Assembly: GCF_010728325.1 (NCBI RefSeq)
Contig: NZ_AP022570.1
Span: forward strand, 2,418,001 to 2,482,000
DNA: 64,000 nucleotides
Source: Mycolicibacterium poriferae
Lineage (GTDB): Bacteria; Actinomycetota; Actinomycetes; Mycobacteriales; Mycobacteriaceae
Reading direction: 5' to 3'
Below are positions 1 through 8,381 of this stretch, piece by piece. Numbering within the stretch: position 1 is the first letter of the stretch; the number at the start of each line of letters is the position of its first letter. The notes below the pieces were generated by a model. The model made no database searches and was not told the origin of the DNA. It worked only from the letters and a program-made list of their open reading frames with translations. A program made the position numbers and the translations under genes.

Positions 1-829
1 GTCGATGACCCCGCTGACCAACTGGCGCATCCCCGGTCCCGAGCTGAAGTTCGAGGAGCGGTGGATGCCGCCCACCCACGTCGAAACCCCCGACGCCCCC
101 GCCAAGGACATGTCGATCACGGTGGGCTGGAACACCGCCCAGTCCTACGGCATCACCCGCGAAGAGATGGACGCCTGGGCGGTGCGCTCGCACCACCGCG
201 CCATCGCGGCGATGGATGCGGGCAAGTTCGCCGACGAGATCGTGCCTCTGAAGATCACCCAGTTCGACGGATCGGTCGTCGACTTCAGCGTCGACGAGCA
301 ACCGCGCCGCGACACCACAGTGGAGAAGCTGGCCGGGCTCAAGGTGCTGCATCCCGAGATCGAGGGCTTCTCGATCACCGCGGGCAACGCCAGCGGGACC
401 AACGACGCAGCGGCCGGCGTCGCAGTCGTCGAGCGCGACTACGCGGCCGCCAACGGGCTGAACGTGATGGCCACCGTCCGGGCCTGGGGTGCGGCCGGGG
501 TACCTCCCCGCGACACCGGGCTGGGTGCGGTGAAGGTCATCGGCAAGGTGCTCGATCGGGCCGGGCTCACGCCGTCGGACATCGCGCTGTGGGAGATCAA
601 CGAAGCGTTCGCCTCGGTGCCGATCGCGGCCTGCAAGGAGTACGGCCTCGACGAGGAGCTGGTGAACTTCTCCGGCAGCGGCTGCAGTCTCGGCCACCCG
701 ATCGCCGCCTCCGGGGCCCGGATGGTCACCACGCTGGTCTACGAGCTGCAGCGTCGCGGCGGCGGAATCGGCATGGCGGCCATGTGCGCCGGCGGCGGGC
801 AGGGCGGCGCCGTCATCGTCGAGGTCTGA
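1..829 (+). CDS. Thiolase (acetyl-CoA acetyltransferase family), 5' truncated by window edge
   Basis: This is the C-terminal ~275 residues of a thiolase, which normally has about 390; the gene enters from outside the window in the frame whose first full codon is at base 2. Visible family features are an NEAFA motif, the GHPIAASGAR catalytic-histidine segment and a CAGGGQGGA segment with the second catalytic cysteine 14 residues before the C-terminus. The nucleophilic cysteine near residue 90 lies upstream and cannot be checked. Thiolases cleave 3-ketoacyl-CoA to acetyl-CoA plus a shortened acyl-CoA, or run the reverse condensation. In this catabolic setting a degradative role is the likelier inference. 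It converges on the TetR gene that follows. Confidence 0.9.
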   Translation, partial: SMTPLTNWRIPGPELKFEERWMPPTHVETPDAPAKDMSITVGWNTAQSYGITREEMDAWAVRSHHRAIAAMDAGKFADEIVPLKITQFDGSVVDFSVDEQPRRDTTVEKLAGLKVLHPEIEGFSITAGNASGTNDAAAGVAVVERDYAAANGLNVMATVRAWGAAGVPPRDTGLGAVKVIGKVLDRAGLTPSDIALWEINEAFASVPIAACKEYGLDEELVNFSGSGCSLGHPIAASGARMVTTLVYELQRRGGGIGMAAMCAGGGQGGAVIVEV

Positions 830-858
830 GGGCCGGCCGACAGCGTTTGGCGAGACGG

Positions 859-899
859 CATTCCGGCGCCGAAAGTCCGAGAGCGGACCTGCTGGAATG
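859..899. terminator. Candidate bidirectional terminator between thiolase and tetR
   Basis: Nested dyads lie between the two convergent genes. The inner stem is GTCCG/CGGAC around an AGAG tetraloop (875-888). The outer arms are CATTCC (859-864) and GGAATG (894-899). There is no clear T-tract, as is common for mycobacterial terminators. Confidence 0.4.
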
Positions 900-919
900 G
901 CATTTCGGTGTGGGGGTCG

Positions 920-1678
920 CTAGCTACGGGTGGTGGCCTTGCCGCGGGCCGGGGCAGGCTTGGCGGCCTTGCGAGCCGGCTTGGTGTTCGCCTCGAGCAG
1001 TCGGCCGGCGTGATCGAGAATGCATTCGAGCCCGAACTCGAAATTGCGGTCGTCGGAGGCGCTGAGATGATGTCCGGTCCGGATGATGGTCGCCAGCAAC
1101 GGTGTGGCGTTCGGGTCGACCGAGTCGTCGAGCTCACCCGCGCTGTCGTCGGCCGCGAGGTTCTTCTCGCGCAGCCGCTGCAGCACCACCGACCCCCGGA
1201 CGTGCGCCGACATCGCCGAGTAGGTGTCGAAGGCCTGCTCGGGTGAGAGTCCGGCCTCGACGAGGCTGTTGATCGCCTTCTCCACTTCCTGCACACCCAC
1301 CTCGGCGGCCCGGGGGCTCAGCGCCGAACGGATCAGGATCAGATCGCACAGGATCGGGTTGCCGTTGAAGGTCTCGCGCATCGAGCGCGCGTGGTTGGCC
1401 AGCGTTTCGCGCCAGTCCTTGGCCTCGACGTACGGGGTGGCGAAGGCATACCGACGCAATGCGCGGTCGGTCATGGCGTTGAGCAGATCGTCCTTCTTGC
1501 GGAAGTACCAATAGATGCTGGTGACGCCGACACCGAGATGCTTGCCCAGCAAGGGCATGCTCACGTTGTCGATGCCGACCTGCTCAGCGAGTTCGAATGC
1601 GCCCTTGATGATGTCGTCGGGATTGATGGAGCCGCGCTCGCGCCGCTGGCGTTTCTGCGCGGTCGCCTGCTTTGCCAC
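920..1678 (-). CDS. TetR-family transcriptional regulator (candidate master regulator of the region)
   Basis: This is a 252-residue TetR-type repressor. The N-terminal helix-turn-helix (about residues 20-65) includes LGKHLGVGVTSIYWYFRKKDDLL, read here in two parts, with the typical T/S-x-Y-x-Y-F recognition helix. The C-terminal part is a ligand-binding helical domain and ends in a Lys/Ala/Arg-rich tail (about the last 25 residues) that may add non-specific DNA contacts. It is transcribed divergently from the enoyl-CoA hydratase at 1949. The gap between them holds a 19-bp dyad (1865-1883) that recurs upstream of most catabolic units in the window. The inference is that this protein binds that dyad and controls itself and those units. 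The ligand is unknown; acyl-CoA effectors are common for such regulators. Confidence 0.9.
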   Translation of the reverse strand: MAKQATAQKRQRRERGSINPDDIIKGAFELAEQVGIDNVSMPLLGKHLGVGVTSIYWYFRKKDDLLNAMTDRALRRYAFATPYVEAKDWRETLANHARSMRETFNGNPILCDLILIRSALSPRAAEVGVQEVEKAINSLVEAGLSPEQAFDTYSAMSAHVRGSVVLQRLREKNLAADDSAGELDDSVDPNATPLLATIIRTGHHLSASDDRNFEFGLECILDHAGRLLEANTKPARKAAKPAPARGKATTRS

Positions 1679-1864
1679 TGGGCACCTCCGTCACTTCGTT
1701 GCTGCGCGCGCGAGATCAATGAGGCAGCGTTGGGATGGTTGTCGAGAGTGAGTCAACAGCGAGTACCCTGAACTGCGCCTTTGCGTTCACGTTGCTACGC
1801 CGCCGTATCCGCGACCTTACCGGCAGGCATCGGGACGGGAACGACCACCTGTGATCCACCCTTT

Positions 1865-1883
1865 TACTGTAAGTCCTATAGTA
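1865..1883. promoter_or_regulatory. 19-bp dyad operator, site 1 (tetR / crotonase divergent promoter)
   Basis: TACTGTAA-GTC-CTATAGTA matches the shared consensus TACTGTAA-N3-TTACAGTA at 14 of 16 arm positions. It lies 187 bp upstream of the TetR start and 66 bp upstream of the crotonase start, so it could serve both divergent genes. The rest of the 1679-1948 gap shows no gene. Confidence 0.6.
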
Positions 1884-1948
1884 AGCTTTTCCAGCGATAC
1901 CGGGCGATATCCTGCCCGCCCAGTGTGGCGCAGGCGAAAGGGGCATTC

Positions 1949-2710
1949 GTGTCAGACGAGGTTCTGCTCGAGCGTCAAGGACGGACGCTGATCATCACGA
2001 TCAACCGGCCGGAAGCCCGCAACGCCTTCAATCTTGCAGTGGCGCAAGGCTTGGCCGATGCGGTGGACGAGCTCGACGACACGCCCGAACTGTCGGTGGC
2101 GATCATCACCGGCGCAGGCGGCAACTTCTGCGCGGGGATGGACCTCAAGGCGTTCATGGCCGGCGAGGTCCCCGCGATCGAGGGACGTGGAATCGGCTTC
2201 ACCGAGCGTCCGCCGCGCAAACCGCTGATCGCCGCCGTGGAGGGATACGCGCTGGCCGGCGGCACCGAGATCGTGCTGGCCACCGACCTCATCGTGGCGG
2301 CCAAGAACGCGAAGTTCGGCATTCCCGAGGTCAAGCGCGGTCTGGTCGCCGCCGGCGGCGGCCTGCTGCGGTTGCAGAAGCGCATCCCGTATCAGAAGGC
2401 GCTCGAGCTCGCGCTGACCGGTGACAGCTTCACCGCCGAAGAGGCTTCGGCGTGGGGCTTCGTCAACGTGCTGACCGAACCCGGTGAGGCGCTGGCCGGC
2501 GCGCTGGCCCTGGCCGAGCGCATCACCGCCAACGGGCCGCTGGCGGTCGCGGTGACCAAGGAGGTCATGACCAAGTCGGCGGACTGGACCGAAGCCGAGA
2601 TGTGGAAGAAGCAGGGCGAACTGGTCTTCCCGGTGTTCTCGTCCAAGGATGCGATGGAAGGGGCCACTGCGTTCGCGGAGAAGCGCAAGCCGAACTGGAC
2701 GGGCACCTGA
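1949..2710 (+). CDS. Enoyl-CoA hydratase/isomerase (crotonase) family protein
   Basis: This 253-residue crotonase probably hydrates a 2-enoyl-CoA in beta-oxidation. The GTG at 1949 is chosen because GAAAGGGG stands just upstream and the protein then begins where the crotonase fold usually does; the frame is open further upstream but that stretch contains the operator. The oxyanion-hole segment FCAGMD is at residues 60-65. Both canonical catalytic glutamates are present, E107 (GGTEIV) and E127 (GIPEV), so genuine hydratase activity is plausible. It is the first gene of a tight unit with the SDR and the aldolase-like gene. Confidence 0.9.
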   Translation: MSDEVLLERQGRTLIITINRPEARNAFNLAVAQGLADAVDELDDTPELSVAIITGAGGNFCAGMDLKAFMAGEVPAIEGRGIGFTERPPRKPLIAAVEGYALAGGTEIVLATDLIVAAKNAKFGIPEVKRGLVAAGGGLLRLQKRIPYQKALELALTGDSFTAEEASAWGFVNVLTEPGEALAGALALAERITANGPLAVAVTKEVMTKSADWTEAEMWKKQGELVFPVFSSKDAMEGATAFAEKRKPNWTGT

Positions 2711-2729
2711 CGGGGCCGGACGGACCGCA

Positions 2730-3527
2730 ATGGACCTCGGTTTCGCCGATGCGACCGCCGTCGTCGTGGGCGGCGGCCGCGGTATGGGGTTGGCCACCGC
2801 GCGCTGCCTCGCCGAGGACGGCGCACGCATAGCCGTCATCGGCCGGTCGGCCGATGTGCTGACCGAGGCCGCCGACGCGCTCACCGAGTGCGGTAGTCCC
2901 GACGCTGTCGGGCTGGTCGCCGACATCGCCGACCAGGCGCAGGTGGATGCGCTGTTCGCCGGGATCGGTGAGCGGTGGGGCGGGCAGCTCAACGTTCTTG
3001 TCAACACCGTCGGGCCAGGTGCCGCGGGCACGTTCGAGCAGCTCACCGACGATCAGTGGCTGGCCGCGGTCGACGACGGCGCGATGGGCATGGTGCGCTG
3101 CGTGCGTGCGGCTCTGCCCCTGCTGCGCAACGCGGATTGGGCCCGGATCGTGAACTTCTCGGCCCATTCGACGCAGCGGCAGAGCGTGATGCTGCCCGCG
3201 TATACCGCGGCGAAATCCATGGTCAACAGCATTTCGAAGAACCTGTCGCTACTGCTGGCCGCCGACGAGATCATGGTGAACGTGGTCTCGCCGGGCAGCA
3301 TCGCCTCCGAGGCGCTGCTGAGCTGGGCTGAGACCGTCGGGGTGGACGGCGCCGACCCCTATGCGCTGATGTCGGCGATCGACGAACACTTCGGTCACCC
3401 CGCGCATCTGCCGCGGGCCGGTCTGCCCGACGAGATCGGGCCGGTGGCGGCTTTCCTGGCCTCGCGGCGCAATTCGTACATGACCGGCGCCAACGTCAAC
3501 GTCGACGGCGGTAGCGACTTCACCTGA
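2730..3527 (+). CDS. Short-chain dehydrogenase/reductase (SDR)
   Basis: This is a 265-residue classical-length SDR. It has the cofactor loop GGGRGMG (residues 14-20), a VNTVG motif near residue 91, catalytic Ser near 144-147, and the Y158-T-A-A-K162 pair. The C-terminal NVDGG segment is typical of the family. SDRs oxidise or reduce alcohol/ketone groups with NAD(P)H. Sitting 19 bp after a crotonase, it may act on a hydroxyacyl-CoA or a ring hydroxyl. The ATG at 2730 follows GGGGCCGGA and restores normal SDR length; the open frame upstream overlaps the crotonase and is not needed. Confidence 0.9.
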   Translation: MDLGFADATAVVVGGGRGMGLATARCLAEDGARIAVIGRSADVLTEAADALTECGSPDAVGLVADIADQAQVDALFAGIGERWGGQLNVLVNTVGPGAAGTFEQLTDDQWLAAVDDGAMGMVRCVRAALPLLRNADWARIVNFSAHSTQRQSVMLPAYTAAKSMVNSISKNLSLLLAADEIMVNVVSPGSIASEALLSWAETVGVDGADPYALMSAIDEHFGHPAHLPRAGLPDEIGPVAAFLASRRNSYMTGANVNVDGGSDFT

Positions 3528-3543
3528 TAGCGAGGAGCGGCGG

Positions 3544-4551
3544 ATGGCCACAGCTGCACAGGCCCGGGACTGGGCACGGGTCGCGCTGCGCGGAATCGGC
3601 GACTCGCTCTACACGCCGTTCTGCGGGCCGGACGGCGACGACATCGACTGGGCCGCCTACCGGCATCTGGTCCGCTACTGCGTCGGCGATCTGGGCCACG
3701 AAATGCTCTGGTGTACAAGCGGTATCGCCGAGTTCTGGTCGTTGACCATCGAGGAGCGCAAGCGTCTGCTCGAGGTGGCGATCGAGGAGGCGCGCGCGAT
3801 CAACCCCGAGGTGGTGGTGCAGTCCTGCACCGCCGCGACGGCGGCCAAGGACTGCCTCGAGCTGACCCGCCACGCCGAGGCGGCCGGCGCCGACATTGTC
3901 TACCTGCAAACGCCGATGATGGAGACCCACGGCGGTGAGGGTGTGCTGAACTTCTTCCGCTACATCGCCGATCGGACCGACATCGCGCTGGGCATGTTCA
4001 ATTCACCGTCGTCGGGATACGTTCTGACCGCGGCCGAGAGTGCCCGCATCGCCGCCGAGATCCCGGCGGTCTGCGCATCCAAGGAGGGTGCCTTCCGGCC
4101 CGCCAACAGCCGGCGGTTGCACGAACTGGCCCCAGATCTGCTGATCTGGGAGTGCGACACCACCGTCTACCGGGCGGGCTGGCTGCGTGAGGGCATCGTC
4201 TGCGCCGCACAACTGGGTACCGCCGGATACCTGATGGAGACGCCGCAGCGGCGGGTCTTCACCGAGTACTGGAGCCTGATCTGGGACGGCAAGCTGATCG
4301 AGGCCATGGACTACGCGCGGGTCAGCGGCATGGACCGGTTCGAGGCGGACCGGGGATCCTGGTACACCTGCCATCCGGGTCGGCCCGACTACTTCACCCA
4401 CTGGGGTGGCGCGTTCAAATACGCCGCGTCGGTGCTGGGGCTGCCGATCGGCTCCTACCCGGAATCGCGTCCGCCGCAGGCGGTTCTGCCTGAGTCCGCC
4501 AAAACGCAGATCCGGCAGGCCTACCGGCGTTTCGGCCTGGTCGAGGGATGA
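3544..4551 (+). CDS. Dihydrodipicolinate synthase / N-acetylneuraminate lyase family aldolase
   Basis: This 335-residue protein belongs to the class I (Schiff-base) aldolase family that includes DapA and the hydratase-aldolases of aromatic catabolism. The Schiff-base lysine is most likely K180 in CASKEG. The usual catalytic tyrosine of the YNxP motif is replaced by Phe (F152, MFNSPSSG), so true DapA chemistry is doubtful. A strong GAGGAG precedes the ATG. Located with a crotonase and an SDR, it may perform a retro-aldol C-C cleavage in the local degradation pathway; this is inference. At about 335 residues it is longer than DapA (~290-300), closer to the hydratase-aldolase branch. Confidence 0.8.
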   Translation: MATAAQARDWARVALRGIGDSLYTPFCGPDGDDIDWAAYRHLVRYCVGDLGHEMLWCTSGIAEFWSLTIEERKRLLEVAIEEARAINPEVVVQSCTAATAAKDCLELTRHAEAAGADIVYLQTPMMETHGGEGVLNFFRYIADRTDIALGMFNSPSSGYVLTAAESARIAAEIPAVCASKEGAFRPANSRRLHELAPDLLIWECDTTVYRAGWLREGIVCAAQLGTAGYLMETPQRRVFTEYWSLIWDGKLIEAMDYARVSGMDRFEADRGSWYTCHPGRPDYFTHWGGAFKYAASVLGLPIGSYPESRPPQAVLPESAKTQIRQAYRRFGLVEG

Positions 4552-4584
4552 CCTGGGGGCCCGAAGCCGCCTTGCGGAGGGCAG

Positions 4585-4603
4585 TACCGATAGGTGTACA
4601 GTA
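4585..4603. promoter_or_regulatory. 19-bp dyad operator, site 2 (upstream of crotonase-amidohydrolase operon)
   Basis: TACCGATA-GGT-GTACAGTA keeps the 8-3-8 layout and matches the shared consensus at 12 of 16 arm positions, the weakest of the 3-bp-spacer copies. It lies in the 108-bp gap after the aldolase gene and 57 bp before the GTG of the next operon, suggesting an internal promoter here. Confidence 0.45.
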
Positions 4604-4659
4604 TGAGCAAATACCAAGGCTGAAGTGCGAGGAGCTGACCAGTCGATGAGGCAGTCGCG

Positions 4660-5487
4660 GTGACCGTTCCCGACACGGCGGCCCCGGTCTTGTTCGAGCA
4701 GCGCGACAGCGGCGTGGCCGTGGTGACGCTCAACCGTCCGGAGCGGATGAACGCCTGGGGCGGCGGGCTGGCCGGCGCGTTCTACCGCTGCATGGATCGC
4801 GCCGAGGCCGATCCCGAGGTGCGGGTGATCGTCGTGACCGGTAACGGACGGGCGTTCTGCGCGGGAGCCGACATGGGCGACCTCGACGCCATCGGCGGGG
4901 CGAGTGAGTCGGCGGGAGACACCGACGTCACGCAGTTGGTCGGCGAGCGGCATCCGTATTTCGTCACCGGGGTGAACAAGCCGATCATCGCGGCGATCAA
5001 CGGCGCGTGCGCCGGGATCGGGCTGACCCAGGCGCTGATGTGTGACATCCGCTTCGCCGCGGCGGGGGCCAAGTTCACCACGGCGTTCGCCCGCCGCGGG
5101 CTGATCGCCGAATACGGCATCTCCTGGATCCTGCCCCGTCTGGTCGGCTGGGGTGCCGCACTGGATCTGCTGCTGACAGGCCGCACCTTCTACGCCGAGG
5201 AGGCACTCGAACTGGGCCTGGTCAAGGAGGTCGTGGCCCCCGACGAGCTGCTGGCGCGGGTGCTGTCCTATGCCGACGACATGGCGCGCAACTGTGCACC
5301 CAGCGCGCTGGCGGTCATCAAACGCCAGGTCTACGACGACGCGCTGCGCGACATGGTCGCCACCAGCGCGCAGGCCGAGAAGCTCATGCACGAATCGATG
5401 CAGCGCCCCGACTTCATCGAGGGCATCACCGCATTCTTCGAGAAGCGACCGCCGAACTTCCCGCCGTTGGAGGAGGACAAGCCATGA
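4660..5487 (+). CDS. Crotonase-family protein lacking canonical hydratase glutamates
   Basis: This is a 275-residue crotonase-fold protein with the oxyanion-hole segment RAFCAGADM near residues 65-72. In my alignment by eye the two glutamates of classical enoyl-CoA hydratase are replaced (Thr around 123, Ala around 143). A glutamate is present instead at about 151 (IAEYG). The protein may therefore be an isomerase, a C-C hydrolase or a hydratase with different geometry. The start is GTG at 4660. Its stop overlaps the ATG of the next gene (ATGA), indicating translational coupling with the amidohydrolase. Confidence 0.85.
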   Translation: MTVPDTAAPVLFEQRDSGVAVVTLNRPERMNAWGGGLAGAFYRCMDRAEADPEVRVIVVTGNGRAFCAGADMGDLDAIGGASESAGDTDVTQLVGERHPYFVTGVNKPIIAAINGACAGIGLTQALMCDIRFAAAGAKFTTAFARRGLIAEYGISWILPRLVGWGAALDLLLTGRTFYAEEALELGLVKEVVAPDELLARVLSYADDMARNCAPSALAVIKRQVYDDALRDMVATSAQAEKLMHESMQRPDFIEGITAFFEKRPPNFPPLEEDKP

Positions 5488-6710
5488 CGACAGCTCAGGT
5501 ACAGCCATTGGACTACCGCGCGATCGACGTGGACAACCACTACTACGAACCCATCGACGCACTGACCCGGCATCTGCCCAAGGAAATGAAGCGCCGTGGT
5601 GTGCAGATGCTCACCGAGGGCAAGCGCACCTTCGCCGTGATGGGTGGGGTCGTCAACCACTTCATCCCCAACCCGACGTTCGATCCGATCATCGAACCGG
5701 GATGTCTGGATCTGCTCTTCCGTGGCGAGATTCCCGAAGGCGTCGATCCGGCATCGCTGATGAAGGTCGACCGCCTCTCCGATCATCCCGAATACCAGAA
5801 CCGCGACGCCCGGGTGAAGATCCTCGACAACCAGAACCTCGAGACGGTGTTCATGTTGCCGACGTTCGCGTGCGGGGTGGAAGAGGCGCTGAAGCACGAC
5901 ATCGAGGCGACCATGGCCTCGGTGCACGCGTTCAACCTGTGGCTCGACGAGGACTGGGGCTTCGACCGTCCCGACCACCGCTTCCTGTCGGCGCCGATCA
6001 TCTCGCTGGCCGACCCCGACAAAGCCGTCGACGAGGTCGAGTTCGTGCTCAGCCGCGGCGCCAAGATCGTCTGTGTGCGCCCCGCGCCGGTTCCCGGTGT
6101 GGTCAAGCCGCGCTCACTGGGCGACCCGGTGCACGATCCGGTGTGGGCCAGGCTCGCCGAGGCCGGCGTGCCGGTGGTCTTCCACCTCTCCGACAGCGGC
6201 TACCTGGCCATCGCGGCGCTGTGGGGCGGCAAGGCCACCTTCGAGGGGTTCGGCAAGAAGGACCCGCTCGATCAGGTCCTGCTCGACGACCGTGCCATCC
6301 ACGACAGCATGGCCTCGATGATCGTCCACCAGGTGTTCACCCGGCATCCGAAGCTGAAGGTGGCCAGCATCGAGAACGGGTCCTACTTCGTCTACCGCCT
6401 GATCAAGCGGCTGAAGAAGTCCGCCAACACCGCGCCCCATCACTACAAGGAGGACCCGGTCGAGCAGCTGCGCAACAACGTGTGGATCGCGCCGTACTAC
6501 GAGGACGACGTGAAGCTGCTCGCCGAGACGATCGGGGTGGACAAGATCCTGTTCGGCTCCGACTGGCCGCACGGTGAGGGCCTGGCCGACCCGATGACGT
6601 TCACCGCCGATATTCCGCAGTTCCCCGAGTTCAGCGCCGAGGACACCCGGAAGGTGATGCGCGACAACGCGCTGACGCTGCTGGGCAAAGACGCTCTGGT
6701 CACCACATAG
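5484..6710 (+). CDS. Amidohydrolase-2 family TIM-barrel metalloenzyme
   Basis: This 408-residue protein resembles the amidohydrolase-2 group that includes ACMS decarboxylase and several actinobacterial catabolic hydrolases. The N-terminal metal-binding region reads DVDNHYYEP (residues 15-23), VFHLSDSGY lies in the middle, and the late SDWPHGE motif carries the conserved aspartate. Such enzymes hydrolyse or decarboxylate ring-derived carboxylates. Here, between a crotonase and a CoA ligase, a C-C or ester bond cleavage is a reasonable guess. It is translationally coupled to the preceding gene by a 4-bp overlap. A second, shorter paralogue follows at 8378. Confidence 0.85.
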   Translation: MTTAQVQPLDYRAIDVDNHYYEPIDALTRHLPKEMKRRGVQMLTEGKRTFAVMGGVVNHFIPNPTFDPIIEPGCLDLLFRGEIPEGVDPASLMKVDRLSDHPEYQNRDARVKILDNQNLETVFMLPTFACGVEEALKHDIEATMASVHAFNLWLDEDWGFDRPDHRFLSAPIISLADPDKAVDEVEFVLSRGAKIVCVRPAPVPGVVKPRSLGDPVHDPVWARLAEAGVPVVFHLSDSGYLAIAALWGGKATFEGFGKKDPLDQVLLDDRAIHDSMASMIVHQVFTRHPKLKVASIENGSYFVYRLIKRLKKSANTAPHHYKEDPVEQLRNNVWIAPYYEDDVKLLAETIGVDKILFGSDWPHGEGLADPMTFTADIPQFPEFSAEDTRKVMRDNALTLLGKDALVTT

Positions 6711-6752
6711 CAGTCATCGGAGCTGGCCCGCACACGTGAGGAGCGAATAATC

Positions 6753-8381
6753 ATGGGGGAGTGGACTATCGGTGACGTCGTCGACACCATCGCCGAGGTC
6801 GTCGGAGACCGGCCCATGACGGTGTGCGGCGAGCGCACGACCACCTACGCCGAGATGGCAGAGCGTACCCGCCGCTTCGCGAATTTCCTGGCGGAGCGCG
6901 ATTTCGGCGTTCACTGCGATCGTGACCAGCTCGACGGCTGGCAGTGCGGCCAGGATCGGGTCGCGTTGATCATGTACAACGATCGCTACCCGGAGATGGT
7001 GATCGGGGCCCTGAAAGCCCGCTGCGTGCCGGTCAATGTCAACCACCACTACACCCCGCGTGAGGTGGCAGAACTCCTCGACTACGTGAAGCCGCGGGCG
7101 GTGGTCTATCACCGCGCGCTGGGCGCCAAGTTCGCCGAGGTGCTGCCCCCGGCCGGCGTGGACCTGATGATCGCCGTCGAAGACGGCAGCGACCACCCGG
7201 CCCTACCCGGTTCGGTGGATCTCGACGACGCGATCGCCGCGGGCGACCCGGACAGCCGGATCGCGGGGTCGCCCGACGACCTGATGATGTACTGCACCGG
7301 CGGCACCACCGGCCGGCCCAAAGGGGTGCTGTGGCGACAGAGCGACACCTACGTGTCCTCCATGGTCGGCGCCGATCACGCGTGCGCCGGCGAGATCCAC
7401 GACAAGGTGCGCAACAACCTGGGCCCGGCCTGGTTCGCGGTGTCCCCGCTGATGCACGCCGCCGGGCTGTGGACGGTGTTCTCCGGGGCGTTGGCGGGTC
7501 TGTCGGTGGTGATCTACGACGACCGCTCGAAATTCGACCCGAAGGCAGTGTTGCGGACCGCTGAACGGGAGAAAGTCGGGCTGATGACCATGGTCGGCGA
7601 CGCCTATGCTGCTCCGTTGATCGAGGAGCTGCACCGCGCGAGCTACGATCTTTCCACGCTCTATGCCATCGGAACCGGCGGCGCCGCAACGAATCCCAAA
7701 CACGTTCAGGCGTTGTTGGAGAAGCTTCCGCAGGTGACGATCATCAACGGTTACGGGTCGTCGGAAACCGGCAACATGGGGTTCGGGCACAACCAGAAGG
7801 GGTCCAGCCGCGAGACGTTCGATCTGCGCGAAGGTGGGACCGTGGTGTCGGCGGATCTGACCAGATTCGTCGAGCCGGGCGACCCGGAGATCGGCTGGGT
7901 GGTGCGCCAGGGGCGAATTCCGCTGGGCTACTTCGACGACCCCGATGCGACCCGCGCGACGTTTCCGGTGGTTCAGGGGCAGCGGGTGGTGGTGTCCGGC
8001 GACCGGGCCAGCTTGGAGGCCGACGGGACGCTGCGGTTGTACGGCAGGGACTCGTTGGTGGTCAACACCGGCGGCGAGAAGGTGTTCGTCGAGGAGGTCG
8101 AGGCTGTGCTGCGCGCCCACCCCGGCGTGGCCGATGCCGTGGTCGTCGGACGCGACAGCGACCGCTGGGGCCAGGAGATCGTGGCGCTGGTCGCGACCCG
8201 ACCCGGTATCACGGTGTCGGGTGATGACCTGCACGCTGCCTGCACCGCGGTCTTGGCGCGGTTCAAGACGCCCAAGGAGTTCATCGTCGTCGACGAGGTA
8301 CGCAGGCTCGGCAATGGTAAGGCAGATTATCGATGGGCGAAATCCCTTGCCGCCGAAGCGAACACGGTGGCGGCGCCGTGA
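6753..8381 (+). CDS. Acyl-CoA synthetase (AMP-forming, FadD type)
   Basis: This 542-residue ANL-superfamily ligase activates a carboxylic acid to its CoA thioester through an acyl-adenylate. The P-loop-like motif YCTGGTTGRPKGVLW lies near residues 180-195. YGSSETG and the GD-R/G-R-D-S hinge segment (SGDRAS...YGRDSLV) are present further on, and NGKADYRW carries the catalytic C-terminal lysine. A GAGGAG site precedes the ATG. It closely resembles in design the second ligase at 27425. Within the operon it would supply the CoA ester for the two acyl-CoA dehydrogenases downstream. Confidence 0.92.
   Translation: MGEWTIGDVVDTIAEVVGDRPMTVCGERTTTYAEMAERTRRFANFLAERDFGVHCDRDQLDGWQCGQDRVALIMYNDRYPEMVIGALKARCVPVNVNHHYTPREVAELLDYVKPRAVVYHRALGAKFAEVLPPAGVDLMIAVEDGSDHPALPGSVDLDDAIAAGDPDSRIAGSPDDLMMYCTGGTTGRPKGVLWRQSDTYVSSMVGADHACAGEIHDKVRNNLGPAWFAVSPLMHAAGLWTVFSGALAGLSVVIYDDRSKFDPKAVLRTAEREKVGLMTMVGDAYAAPLIEELHRASYDLSTLYAIGTGGAATNPKHVQALLEKLPQVTIINGYGSSETGNMGFGHNQKGSSRETFDLREGGTVVSADLTRFVEPGDPEIGWVVRQGRIPLGYFDDPDATRATFPVVQGQRVVVSGDRASLEADGTLRLYGRDSLVVNTGGEKVFVEEVEAVLRAHPGVADAVVVGRDSDRWGQEIVALVATRPGITVSGDDLHAACTAVLARFKTPKEFIVVDEVRRLGNGKADYRWAKSLAAEANTVAAP

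Noticed and set aside
8333..8377. ATG at 8333 as start of the second amidohydrolase
   Set aside because: It would create a 49-bp overlap with the ligase, while the GTG at 8378 gives the usual 4-bp coupled overlap and a family-like N-terminus.
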